Shown here: piece after piece, positions 18,436 to 26,763 of the stretch
How positions within the stretch are numbered: position 1 is the stretch's first letter
Layout: each line of letters begins with the position of its first letter
Source of the DNA: Dyella halodurans
Lineage (GTDB): Bacteria; Pseudomonadota; Gammaproteobacteria; Xanthomonadales; Rhodanobacteraceae
Direction: 5' to 3'
DNA length: 64,000 nt
NCBI RefSeq assembly: GCF_026283925.1
Contig: NZ_JAPDPF010000005.1
Location: 310,001 to 374,000 of the forward strand
Notes under the pieces: model-generated
What the model was told of the DNA's origin: nothing
Databases searched by the model: none
Seen by the model: the letters and a program-made list of their open reading frames with translations, nothing else
Translations under genes and position numbers: made by a program

Positions 18436-19470
18436 TCAACCCTGGCGCAAGCTGGACCGGCGCACGATCAGCCGCGCCGGCAGCATGGCGCTCTCCGCCG
18501 GCTCGCCGCGGATCAGCCGCAGTAGGTTGTCGACCAGGATCTCGCCCGCCTGCTTGGTGTCCTGCAGCACCGTGGTCAGCGGCGGATTGACGAAGCTGGC
18601 CATGGTGATGTCGTCGAAGCCGGCCAGCGCGACATCGTCCGGCACCTTCAGCCCGTGATCGGCGAGCGCACGCATGGCGCCGATGGCGATCAGGTCGCTG
18701 GCGGCGAATACGGCATCGAAACTGACACCGTGACTGAGCAGCTTCTCGAGCGCGTCGTAGCCCGAGCGTTCGGTGCTCTCGGCGTTCACCTGCAGCAGGG
18801 GCTCGGCTTCCAGCCCCGCATCGCCAAGCGCCTTCACGTGGCCGCGGTAGCGGTCGAAGAATTCCGGGTAGTGACTTGAGGCGTCGCCAAGAAAGGCGAT
18901 GCGCCTACAGCCTTGTGCGATGAGATGAGTGGTCACCGCCTGGCCACCGCTGACGTTGTCGCAACCGACCGATACGTCCGGCTGGTCGTGCAGCACGGCA
19001 CCCCAGCGCACGCAGCAGGTGCCCTGGTCCACCAGTTTCTGCAGTTTGTCGCGGGTGGCGAGATAGTCGCCGTAGCCCAGCAGGATGATGCCGTCGGCTT
19101 TCTTGCTATCCGCGTAGTCCGCATGCCAGTCGCGCGAAAATTGCTGGAACGAGATCAGCAGGTCGTAACCGCGCTGCGCGCTGGCGCGCGTGATCGAGCC
19201 CAGCATGGAGAGGAAGAACGGGTTGATATGCGAATCATCCGCGGTCGGGTCCTCGAACAGCAGCAAGGCCAGCGTGCCGGTATGTTTGGCGCGCAGGCTG
19301 GAGGCGTTCTTGTCGACCTTGTAGTTGAGTTCGTCCACCGCCGCCTGGATGCGTCGGCGCGTTTCCTCGTTCACTAGCGGGCTGCCGCGCAGCGCGCGCG
19401 ACACCGTCGACTGCGAGACGCCAGTCAGGTGGGCAATATCGAACGAAGTGACTTTTCCCTTGATCTGCAC
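18436..19470 (-). CDS. LacI-family transcriptional regulator of the alpha-glucan locus
   Basis: 344-residue regulator starting at a GTG (VQIKGKVTSFDIAHLTGVS) with AAGGG 10 bases upstream. The frame continues upstream to a TTG at 19521, but the helix-turn-helix near the new N-terminus fits the usual LacI length. Seen: HTH DIAHLTGVSQSTVSRALRG, hinge-helix region NASSLRAKHTGTLALLLF, and a periplasmic-binding-protein-like effector domain (GCRRIAFLGDASSHYPEF, DAVFAASDLIAIGAMRAL, PDDVALAGFDDITMASF). It is convergent with the glycosidase operon and probably binds the two palindromes at 5459 and 5685. The effector is presumably a maltose- or glucose-type sugar. SusR/MalR of Xanthomonadales is the likely counterpart, by inference. 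Confidence 0.9.
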   Translation of the reverse strand: MQIKGKVTSFDIAHLTGVSQSTVSRALRGSPLVNEETRRRIQAAVDELNYKVDKNASSLRAKHTGTLALLLFEDPTADDSHINPFFLSMLGSITRASAQRGYDLLISFQQFSRDWHADYADSKKADGIILLGYGDYLATRDKLQKLVDQGTCCVRWGAVLHDQPDVSVGCDNVSGGQAVTTHLIAQGCRRIAFLGDASSHYPEFFDRYRGHVKALGDAGLEAEPLLQVNAESTERSGYDALEKLLSHGVSFDAVFAASDLIAIGAMRALADHGLKVPDDVALAGFDDITMASFVNPPLTTVLQDTKQAGEILVDNLLRLIRGEPAESAMLPARLIVRRSSLRQG

Positions 19471-19599
19471 GCAGCCGTAACCCTTGAGGCAATGACGGCC
19501 GAGCTCCCTGTGGCCAGACAAGTTGTTCGCGGCATCCTAGCTGCTTTACGTGGTTCCCGCGCGTCGCGCCGCGACTTTGGTCCGGCGCGTGTCCTAGGC

Positions 19600-19637
19600 A
19601 AAAAAAGCCCCGAGGATTAGGGGGGAATCCTCGGGGC
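19600..19637 (-). terminator. Rho-independent terminator of the small RNA (leftward)
   Basis: Perfect 12-bp stem (19607-19618 with 19626-19637) and 7-base loop, followed on the minus strand by seven T (19606-19600). It would also stop transcription from polA before the lacI-type gene. Confidence 0.9.
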
Positions 19638-19727
19638 CGGGGTGGAAGCGAAACCCAGGGGAGAGGTTCGCTTACCGGGTGGCTCATCCAGGGAGGTGGT
19701 CTGAGCCGGTGGACGCCGTTGCGTGCA
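19600..19727 (-). ncRNA. Candidate sX13-like small RNA with C-rich loops
   Basis: On the minus strand downstream of polA three hairpins follow one another. The first has arms 19702-19707/19681-19686 (GGCTCA with TGAGCC) and a loop containing CCACCTCCC. The second has 7-bp arms (AAGCGAA with TTCGCTT) and a loop CCTCTCCCC. The third is a 12-bp terminator stem with a CCCCCC-type loop and seven U. Cytosine-rich hairpin loops that can pair with Shine-Dalgarno sequences are the hallmark of sX13 in Xanthomonas, which from memory is also a small RNA of about 115 nt next to polA. The 5' end is a guess, set from a possible -10 box (TTAGTA, 19739-19734). Confidence 0.72.
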
Positions 19728-19820
19728 TCCGAGTACTAAGAACGCACCACGCGGCAAAAGTTGCACTCACCAGGTCAGTTTTAGTTAGCGACGATTCATT
19801 TGAAGAAAATCAAACACTTC

Positions 19821-19850
19821 GCCACCGCCACCGCCACCGCCACCGCCACC
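19821..19850. repeat. GCCACC hexanucleotide tract
   Basis: Five perfect tandem copies of GCCACC in the spacer between polA and the small RNA. Copy number of such tracts can vary by slipped-strand replication. It is not in a recognised gene. Confidence 0.8.
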
Positions 19851-19894
19851 GTCGTCGCAGCCGAGGCTGGGACGAGGCCGCTGGGAACAGGCTC

Positions 19895-22666
19895 TCAGTG
19901 CGCCTCGTCCCAGTTCGCTCCCACGCCCGCTTCCACCAGCAGGGGCACGGACAGTTCCGCCGCCCCCGACATGCGTTCGATCACGCCTGCGCGCACCGCC
20001 TCGACTGCGTCCTGGCGCACTTCGAAGACCAGTTCGTCGTGCACCTGCATCAGCATGTGCGCGTCGTCCCGCTGCTGCAGCCAGGCATGCACGGCCAGCA
20101 TGGCGCGCTTGATGATGTCCGCGGCGGTGCCCTGCATGGGCGCATTGACGGCGGCGCGCTCGGCGCCGGCGCGCAAGGCCTGGTTGCGCGAGCTGAGGTT
20201 TTCCAGGTACAGCCGGCGACCGAACAGGGTCTGCACATAGCCGTCGCGATGGGCCTGCTCGCGGGTGGCGTCCATGAAGGCGCGCACGCCCGGATAGCGC
20301 GAGAAGTAGCGCGCCATATAGTCGCTGGCTTCGCCACGATCCACGCCGAGCTGCCGGGCCAACCCGAACGCGCTCATGCCGTACATCAGGCCGAAGTTGA
20401 TCGCCTTGGCGGCGCGGCGCTGGTTGGCGCTGACTTCCTCAGGCTTGAGCCCGAACACTTCGGCGGCGGTGGCGCGATGCACGTCGCCGCCTTCGTGGAA
20501 GGCCTTGAGCAGCCCTTCGTCGCCGGAGAGGTGGGCCATGATGCGCAACTCGATCTGCGAATAGTCCGCCGCCAGCACCACCCAGCCTGTCGGCGCCACG
20601 AAGGCCTGGCGGATGCGCCGGCCTTCCTCGGTGCGCACCGGGATATTCTGCAGGTTGGGATCGGACGAGGAGATGCGCCCCGTCGCCACTGCGCCCTGGT
20701 GATAGCTGGTATGCACGCGACCGGTACGCGGGTTGACCATCTCGGCGAGCTTGTCGGTATAGGTCGAGCGCAGCTTGGCCAGGCCGCGGTAGTCGAGGAT
20801 CAGGCGGGGCAGCGGGTGGTCATCGGCGATGGCGTCCAGCGCTTCCTCGTTCGTCGACGGCTGGCCGGTGGGCGTCTTCAGCTTGGCCGGCAGACCGAGT
20901 TCGTCGAACAGGATGGCCTGCAACTGCTTGGGCGAATCGAGATTGAATTCGCGGCCGGCGTTCTTCCAGGCTTCCTGCTGCAGTTCCAGCATGCGCTTGC
21001 CCAGCTGCTGGCTTTGCATGCGCAGCTCGTTCACGTCGATCAGCACGCCGCGCTGTTCCATCGCGGCGAGCACGGGTACCAGCGGAATCTCGATATCCTG
21101 GTAGACCGCGCGCAGGGCAGGGATGCTTTCCAGCTTTGGCCACAATGCGTGATGCAGGCGCAGGGTGACGTCGGCATCCTCCGCGGCGTAGCGGCAAGCG
21201 GTGTCCAGGTCGACCTGGGAGAACGAGATCTGCTTGGCGCCCTTGCCGGCGACCTGCTCGTACTTGATGGTTTCGTAGCCCAGGTACTTGCGCGCCAGCG
21301 AATCCATGTCATGCCGCGTGGCGGTGGCGTTCCATACATAGGACTCCAGCATGGAGTCGTGTTTGAGCCCCTGCACGGTGATGCCGTAGTGCGACAGGAT
21401 GTTGATGTCGTACTTCGCGTGCTGGCCCAGCTTGGGTCGGCTGGGGTCCTCGAAGAACGGCTTCAAGGCCGCCAGCACCTGATCGCGCGGCAGCTGCGCC
21501 GGTGCCCCCGGGTAGTCGTGGGTCAGCGGCACGTAGCAGGCATGTCCCGGTTCCACCGACAGGCTGAGGCCGACGATATCGGCCTGCATGGCGTCGATCG
21601 AGGTGGTCTCGGTATCGAACGCGATCAGCGGAGCGCTGGCGATCTTCGCCAACCAGCCATCGAATTGAGCCTGCGTGGTCACCAGTTCGTACCGGCCTTC
21701 CATCGCCAGATCCGGTGCAGGCGCCTGCTGTAGGAGCGCACCCTGTGCGCGATGCTCTTCAGTGGAGACCGCGGAACCTGGATCGCGCACAGGGTGCGCT
21801 CCTACAACAACAGGGGCGGCGGCATCGTTATCGAGCTCCTTCAACGCGGCCTTGAATTCATAGCGCGTGAACAACTCGCGCAGCTGCTCCAAGTGGCGTT
21901 CGTGCAGGGCGAGATCCGTCACCGCCACATCCAGCGGCACATCGGTCTTGATTGTCACCAGTTCGCGCGACAGCGGCAGTTGCGGCAGCGCCGCGCGCAG
22001 GCTCTCGCCGATCTTGCCGCCGACCTTGTCGGCGTTCGCGATGAGCTGGTCCAGGGTGCCGTATTCGGCCAGCCACTTCGCGGCCGTCTTGGGACCGCAC
22101 TTGGGCACGCCCGGCACGTTGTCGACGGTGTCGCCGGTGAGTGCGAGGAAGTCGACGATCTGCGCCGGCTCCACGCCGAATTTCTCCATCACGCCCGCGC
22201 TGTCGGTGGTCGTGTTGGTCATGGTGTTGACCAGGCTGACGCCGGGTCGCACCAGCTGGGCGAGATCCTTGTCGCCAGTGGAGATTTCCACCTCGATGCC
22301 TCGCGCATGCGCCTGCTCGGTCAGCGTGCCGATCACGTCATCCGCTTCCACGCCGCTCACCCGCAGGATCGGGAAGCCCAGCGCGGCTACGATGGCGAGC
22401 ATGGGATCGACCTGGGCGCGCAGGTCGTCCGGCATCGGCGGGCGATTGGCCTTGTACTGGTCGTAGAGCGCGTTGCGGAAAGTCGGCCCCGGCGCGTCGC
22501 TGACGAAGGCGACATGGTCGGGCTTGGCCTTCAGCGTCGCGCGCAGCATGTTGACCACGCCGAACAGCGCACCAGTGGGCTCGCCCTGCGAGTTGCTCAG
22601 CGGGGGCAGCGCGTGGAAGGCGCGGTAGAGGTAGGACGAACCGTCGATGAGTATGAGCTTGGCCAT
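19895..22666 (-). CDS. polA: DNA polymerase I
   Basis: 923-residue replicative repair polymerase that removes RNA primers and fills gaps. All three domains are present: 5' nuclease (MAKLILIDGSSYLYRAFHAL, SGVEADDVIGTL, GDKDLAQLV), 3'-5' proofreading exonuclease with intact DxE (FDTETTSIDAM), and family A polymerase (DPNLQNIPVRTEEGRRIR, DYSQIELRIMAHLSG, RRAAKAINFGLMYGMSAFG, QVHDELVFEV). Odd: residues about 287-313, in the linker between the nuclease and exonuclease domains, are encoded by a complete 78-bp REP-type inverted repeat (21729-21806) read in frame, adding a segment such as VGAHPVRDPGSAVSTEEH. Downstream on the same strand lies the candidate small RNA. Confidence 0.97.
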   Translation of the reverse strand: MAKLILIDGSSYLYRAFHALPPLSNSQGEPTGALFGVVNMLRATLKAKPDHVAFVSDAPGPTFRNALYDQYKANRPPMPDDLRAQVDPMLAIVAALGFPILRVSGVEADDVIGTLTEQAHARGIEVEISTGDKDLAQLVRPGVSLVNTMTNTTTDSAGVMEKFGVEPAQIVDFLALTGDTVDNVPGVPKCGPKTAAKWLAEYGTLDQLIANADKVGGKIGESLRAALPQLPLSRELVTIKTDVPLDVAVTDLALHERHLEQLRELFTRYEFKAALKELDNDAAAPVVVGAHPVRDPGSAVSTEEHRAQGALLQQAPAPDLAMEGRYELVTTQAQFDGWLAKIASAPLIAFDTETTSIDAMQADIVGLSLSVEPGHACYVPLTHDYPGAPAQLPRDQVLAALKPFFEDPSRPKLGQHAKYDINILSHYGITVQGLKHDSMLESYVWNATATRHDMDSLARKYLGYETIKYEQVAGKGAKQISFSQVDLDTACRYAAEDADVTLRLHHALWPKLESIPALRAVYQDIEIPLVPVLAAMEQRGVLIDVNELRMQSQQLGKRMLELQQEAWKNAGREFNLDSPKQLQAILFDELGLPAKLKTPTGQPSTNEEALDAIADDHPLPRLILDYRGLAKLRSTYTDKLAEMVNPRTGRVHTSYHQGAVATGRISSSDPNLQNIPVRTEEGRRIRQAFVAPTGWVVLAADYSQIELRIMAHLSGDEGLLKAFHEGGDVHRATAAEVFGLKPEEVSANQRRAAKAINFGLMYGMSAFGLARQLGVDRGEASDYMARYFSRYPGVRAFMDATREQAHRDGYVQTLFGRRLYLENLSSRNQALRAGAERAAVNAPMQGTAADIIKRAMLAVHAWLQQRDDAHMLMQVHDELVFEVRQDAVEAVRAGVIERMSGAAELSVPLLVEAGVGANWDEAH
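21729..21806. repeat. REP-type element inside polA
   Basis: Two perfect 25-base inverted arms (21729-21753 and 21782-21806) with a 28-base spacer, total 78 bp, exactly 26 codons. The arms begin with the same GTAGGAGCGCACCC core as the element at 18359-18431. The reading frame of polA stays open through it. Confidence 0.88.
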
Positions 22667-22922
22667 GCGGGGGATTGTCGCACGCGAGCGGTGGTAGCCT
22701 GCCGCGCCTGGTTTCGGCGTGGGTCACGGGGCGGGGAAAGGGTAGCGGAGGCGTCCGTTGCGGTTCGGTGCAAGTTCGCGAACTTTCACGTGCATTCGCT
22801 GCCGCGCGCGGCACCCGGGATTTGCGCCCCTGCTACTGATCCCTCGCCCTATGACCCACCGCGGTTCACGAGCCGCATCGCCACGCGCTGCTATGCTCTG
22901 ATTTCATCAGGAGGCCGTCATC

Positions 22923-23432
22923 ATGAAACCTGTCGCGTTGCTTATCGTTCTCGGCGCCGCCGTCACATCCCAGGCGTTCGCCCAGACTGCAGGCTTCCCA
23001 CCCGCGCCGCCGCCGCCGGGCATGAATGATCCCGGCGTGAAAGCCGTGACACCGCCGGCACCGGCACCGGCATCCGCAGCACAGTCCGCTCAGCCTGCCC
23101 AGCAAGCACAGGGCGCGTCGAACAGTGCAGCCGCCCGCCCGGGCCAGCCCGCCCTGCCGGCCATGCAGGAGCCGCGTGACGCGACGGGCCAGGCACCGCC
23201 GCAGGTGACCGTGCGCAAGCAAGGCGACGACACCATCCAGGAGTACCGCCGTAGCGGCCAGCTCTACATGGTGGTGGTGACGCCGAAGAACGGCATCTCG
23301 CAAACCTATATGGTCGACCAGAAGGGCGCCTGGACCAATGCCGGCGGCGAGCCGGTAAAGCCGGTGATGTACAAGGTGCTGGAGTGGGGCAAGGGCAAGT
23401 CCGCCGAGGACCAGGACAACGGCGGCCAATGA
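22923..23432 (+). CDS. DUF2782-like exported protein
   Basis: 169-residue protein with signal peptide MKPVALLIVLGAAVTSQAFAQ, a Pro/Ala/Gln-rich linker to about residue 90, and a C-terminal domain (PPQVTVRKQGDDTIQEYRRSGQLYMVVVTPKNG) that matches my memory of DUF2782, a family of unknown function found beside polA in xanthomonads. GGAGG lies 8 bases before the ATG. It is divergent from polA. A periplasmic location is expected; no function is assigned. Confidence 0.8.
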   Translation: MKPVALLIVLGAAVTSQAFAQTAGFPPAPPPPGMNDPGVKAVTPPAPAPASAAQSAQPAQQAQGASNSAAARPGQPALPAMQEPRDATGQAPPQVTVRKQGDDTIQEYRRSGQLYMVVVTPKNGISQTYMVDQKGAWTNAGGEPVKPVMYKVLEWGKGKSAEDQDNGGQ

Positions 23433-23489
23433 GCCGCCTGCTGGCACCGATGGACGCCGGTCCATGACGCTTCGCGCGGTGGGCCGGCC

Positions 23490-23921
23490 GTGAACCTGCG
23501 CGAAAGCTGGCTGCTGTTCGCCCTGGGTTCGGCGTTCTTCGCCGCGTTGACGGCGCTGTTTGGCAAGTTGGGCGTGGCGGGGATCAATTCGAATCTCGCC
23601 ACCTTCATCCGCACCATCGTGATCCTGCTGGTGACGGCCGGCATCCTCAGTTTACGCAATGAATGGGCTCGTCCCACCGGGTTGCCGAACAGCAGCTGGG
23701 TCTTCCTGGTCCTCTCGGGCATCGCTACCGGCTTGTCATGGCTTTGCTACTACCGCGCACTGCAATTGGGGCCGGTAAGCAAGGTGGCGCCCATCGACAA
23801 GCTCAGCGTGGCCATCGCCATCGTGCTTGGCGTGCTCTTGCTCGGCGAGCAATTGAGCTGGTCACTGGTGATCGGCGGTGGCCTGATCGTTGCCGGCGCC
23901 ATCGTCATTGCCGTGTTCTGA
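23490..23921 (+). CDS. Single-domain EamA-family transporter
   Basis: 143-residue membrane protein starting at GTG (MNLRESWLLFALGSAFFAAL). It has five hydrophobic helices, GLSWLCYYRALQLGPVSKVAPIDKLSV in the centre and GAIVIAVF at the end, typical of half-size EamA (DMT superfamily) permeases that dimerise. Substrate unknown. It follows the DUF2782 gene with a 57-base gap and converges with the GST gene 6 bases away. Confidence 0.82.
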   Translation: MNLRESWLLFALGSAFFAALTALFGKLGVAGINSNLATFIRTIVILLVTAGILSLRNEWARPTGLPNSSWVFLVLSGIATGLSWLCYYRALQLGPVSKVAPIDKLSVAIAIVLGVLLLGEQLSWSLVIGGGLIVAGAIVIAVF

Positions 23922-23927
23922 GCATCC

Positions 23928-24638
23928 CTAGACATCATCCAATTCCGGATAGTGACGGAAGATGTCGTCCTTGTTGAACGGGACGCGCCGCGACGAGGCG
24001 AGATAAGCGGCAAGCCGGGGCCTCGCGGCGACACGCTCGCTCAGTAAGCGCAGTCGTGAGGTGTGCCGGCGAAGTCGATGCATGGCGAGGGGAAAGGCAT
24101 AGTCCAGCCCCGCCATCAGCTGGAACAGGGATATGTCCACATACGTGTGGTTGCGGCCAACCGCATGCTGCCCGTCGCCGCGCGCCAGCACTTGTTCGAA
24201 GTAGTCGATGAACTTCGGCAGCCGCTGCGTGCGAAACGATGCGGCGCGTTTGCGCGCCTCGATCCGCTGGTCCTCGAAGTACTGATCCACGGCAATCGGA
24301 TGGTGTGTGTCGTGCACCTCCCCGACCAGGTCGGCGATGGTGAGCTGCAGCTGCAGCGCAAAACACTTGCTGGCGACCGATGAGGGCACCAGGCCGTGCC
24401 GCGGCGCAAGAAAAGCGAGGATGTTCGGCGTCTGCGCAAGCACCAGCTTGCCCGCCTGCAGAAAGGGAGGAGCGAATGGCAGCGCGCCTGGTTGTTCGCC
24501 AGCGAGAAACCTCGTCATGACGCCATCCCCCTGGTCGCGTGCGACATCGACATAGGTCGCACCCGCATCTTCCAGGGCCAGGCGCACGAACTCGCCACGG
24601 CCCTGGATACCCGTCCAGTAGAACAGTTCGTAGCGCAT
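23928..24638 (-). CDS. Glutathione S-transferase family protein
   Basis: 236-residue protein with an N-terminal thioredoxin-like domain (MRYELFYWTGIQGRGEFVRLALEDAGATY, then LAQTPNILAFLAPRHGL) and an all-alpha C-terminal domain (TYVDISLFQLMAGLDYAFP). The QGRGEFVRLALE opening resembles sigma/omega-like GSTs. Tyr in YWTGIQ may take the catalytic position. Cytoplasmic, probably detoxification; the substrate is unknown. Confidence 0.82.
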   Translation of the reverse strand: MRYELFYWTGIQGRGEFVRLALEDAGATYVDVARDQGDGVMTRFLAGEQPGALPFAPPFLQAGKLVLAQTPNILAFLAPRHGLVPSSVASKCFALQLQLTIADLVGEVHDTHHPIAVDQYFEDQRIEARKRAASFRTQRLPKFIDYFEQVLARGDGQHAVGRNHTYVDISLFQLMAGLDYAFPLAMHRLRRHTSRLRLLSERVAARPRLAAYLASSRRVPFNKDDIFRHYPELDDV

Positions 24639-24701
24639 CGTCCGGCCCGATGGTGTCGGAGCCCGCAGGCTAATCCTGGCGCATTCAAGCCCGCGTGAGC
24701 G

Positions 24702-25601
24702 TTACCCGACAGGCGCCGCCGGCGACGCGGCCGCGAGTGCGCGCAATCGCTCCCACACCAGTGCCGCGAGCGGAGACAGCGAACGCTGGCGCCGCTTCAG
24801 CAGCACGACGTTGCGATGTTCCGTCGGCGTCAGTGGACGCGTCACCAAGGTATCCGGCGCTGGTGACAACGCCGGACTGACACTGATGCCGAGACCTGCC
24901 TCCACCATGCGAAACGCCGTGAGGGTATGGCCGGTCTGCTGCACGATGTCGACCTCGATGCCGCGACTGTCGAGTGCATGATCGATCAGTCGACGGCTGC
25001 CGGAGGAATAGTCGAGCAGCACCAGGCGCTGGCCGCGCAGCTTGCGCCACGGCACGCGCTCCAGCCGGGCCAGGGGATGGTCGGGCCGGCACACCAGCAC
25101 GAAGGGGTCGCGCAGGATCAGCTCGCTGTCGAATTCGCCGGTCGCGGGCGGATCGATGGCGAGGCCGAAATCCACTTCGCCGCCGCGCACGCTGTCCAGC
25201 ACCATGGTTTGCGCTTCGTCATGCAGCTGGATGGTCAGATCGGGATAGCGCCGGATGCAGTCGGCAATGCATTGCGGCATCAGGCCCGCCGACAAGGTGG
25301 GTACGGATGCCACGTGCACCTTGCCATGGCGGCGTTCGCTTTCCGAGTGGACATGGCTGAGCACGCCTTCCAGTTCGTCCAGCACCCGGCTGATCGCGTT
25401 CTCCAGATAGCGCCCTGCATCCGTGGGCACCACTTCCCGCGTGTTGCGGTCGAACAGCTTCAGGCCCAGCTCCGCCTCCAGCTCGGCCACGTGCCTGCTC
25501 ACGGCAGGCTGGCTCAGGTGCAGGCTCTCCGCCGCACGCCGGAAATGCTGCTGCTGGGCCACGGCGAGGAATACACGAAGCTGGCGCAAGCTGATATTCA
25601 T
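24702..25601 (-). CDS. LysR-family transcriptional regulator
   Basis: 299 residues: winged HTH at the N-terminus (MNISLRQLRVFLAVAQQQHFRRAAESLHLSQPAVSRHVAELE) followed by the effector-binding domain (KVHVASVPTLSAGLMPQC, FGLAIDPPATGEFDSELI). It is divergent from a bile-acid-symporter-type gene with a 94-base gap, and so is the likely controller of that gene and of itself. Confidence 0.92.
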   Translation of the reverse strand: MNISLRQLRVFLAVAQQQHFRRAAESLHLSQPAVSRHVAELEAELGLKLFDRNTREVVPTDAGRYLENAISRVLDELEGVLSHVHSESERRHGKVHVASVPTLSAGLMPQCIADCIRRYPDLTIQLHDEAQTMVLDSVRGGEVDFGLAIDPPATGEFDSELILRDPFVLVCRPDHPLARLERVPWRKLRGQRLVLLDYSSGSRRLIDHALDSRGIEVDIVQQTGHTLTAFRMVEAGLGISVSPALSPAPDTLVTRPLTPTEHRNVVLLKRRQRSLSPLAALVWERLRALAAASPAAPVG

Positions 25602-25612
25602 AACGCAATCAT

Positions 25613-25651
25613 ATCAATGAATCCGATAATACGAATTGATTAATGAATCGG
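25613..25651. promoter_or_regulatory. Direct repeats in the LysR/symporter promoter region
   Basis: ATCAATGAATCCG (25613-25625) and ATTAATGAATCGG (25639-25651) form a direct repeat with a 26-bp period in the divergent, AT-rich promoter region. They could be LysR binding sites or simply promoter elements. Confidence 0.4.
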
Positions 25652-25695
25652 GCGGCGTTCCAATAGCGCCCTCCCGCGTCATCCGACTCCCGGTC

Positions 25696-26703
25696 ATGTC
25701 ACTGCGTCGCTTCCTTCCCGATCGCTTCACCTGCGCCCTGGTGGTCACGGTCACCCTGGCCAGTCTGCTGCCGTGTCGCGGCCACGCGGCCAGCGCGTTC
25801 GAGGTGCTGACCGACCTGGCCATTGCGCTGCTGTTCTTCCTGCACGGCGCCAAGCTGTCGCGCGATGCGGTGGTGGCCGGCATGACGCACTGGCGCCTGC
25901 ACCTCACCGTGCTCGCCAGCACCTTCGTGCTGTTTCCCGTGCTGGGCCTGTTGTTGCGTCCGGTGCTGTCGCCGCTGGTGACGCCGGCGCTGTACCTGGG
26001 CGTGCTGTTCCTGTGCACCTTGCCTTCGACCGTGCAATCGTCGATCGCCTTCACCTCGATGGCGCGCGGCAATATCCCGGCCGCGATCTGCGCTGCATCC
26101 GCGTCCAGCCTGCTTGGCATCTTCGTCACGCCTTTGCTCGTGGGCGTGATGCTGGAGTCGCACGGGCAAGGCGGCATGAGCTGGGATGCCGTCGGCGGCA
26201 TTGTGCTGCAGCTGCTGGTGCCCTTCGTGGCGGGCCAGGTGGCGCAGCGCTGGATCGGGCCGTGGGTAAGCCGCAATCGTGCACTGCTTGCCTACGTGGA
26301 CCAGGGATCGATCCTGCTCGTGGTGTACACGGCGTTCAGCGCGGCGGTGCTGCAAGGCCTTTGGAAGCAGATGCCGCTGCCGGTGCTTGGCGGACTGCTG
26401 GTGGTCAACGCGGTGCTGCTCACCATCGCCTTGCTGGTGACGCGCTACGGCGCGCGCGCGCTGGGCTTCGATCGCGAGGACGAAATCACCATCGTGTTCT
26501 GTGGCTCGAAGAAGAGCCTGGCCAGCGGCGTGCCGATGGCGAAGGTGTTGTTCGCTGGTCATCCGCTGGGCGCGATCGTGTTGCCGATCATGTTGTTCCA
26601 TCAGATCCAGCTGATGACTTGCGCGGTGCTGGCGCGGCGTTATGCGGAGCGGGCGCGGAAGATTGAACTGGAATTGGAGGCGGATAGCGCTACGCGCGCT
26701 TGA
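25696..26703 (+). CDS. Bile acid:sodium symporter (BASS) family transporter
   Basis: 335-residue inner-membrane protein from MSLRRFLPDRFTCALVV; the frame is open 20 codons further upstream but homology begins here. Ten or so hydrophobic helices are visible; FFLHGAKLS and CGSKKSLASGVPMAKVLF are characteristic of the YfeH/SBF-like group. Bacterial members carry organic anions rather than bile acids, so the name is historical. Adjacent divergent LysR suggests substrate-induced expression. Confidence 0.87.
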   Translation: MSLRRFLPDRFTCALVVTVTLASLLPCRGHAASAFEVLTDLAIALLFFLHGAKLSRDAVVAGMTHWRLHLTVLASTFVLFPVLGLLLRPVLSPLVTPALYLGVLFLCTLPSTVQSSIAFTSMARGNIPAAICAASASSLLGIFVTPLLVGVMLESHGQGGMSWDAVGGIVLQLLVPFVAGQVAQRWIGPWVSRNRALLAYVDQGSILLVVYTAFSAAVLQGLWKQMPLPVLGGLLVVNAVLLTIALLVTRYGARALGFDREDEITIVFCGSKKSLASGVPMAKVLFAGHPLGAIVLPIMLFHQIQLMTCAVLARRYAERARKIELELEADSATRA

Positions 26704-26763
26704 GTCGTACGTTCAAAAAACGCCAACCGATTCCATCACCGTCGTTTCCCCACACCGTCATCC

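Larger units (their letters stand above)
19471..19894. other. Gap between lacI-type gene and polA
   Basis: This 424-base gap holds, from left to right, the start region of the lacI-type gene, a candidate small RNA with its terminator (about 19600-19727, leftward), and a GCCACC repeat tract (19821-19850). No convincing coding frame was seen. Confidence 0.7.
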
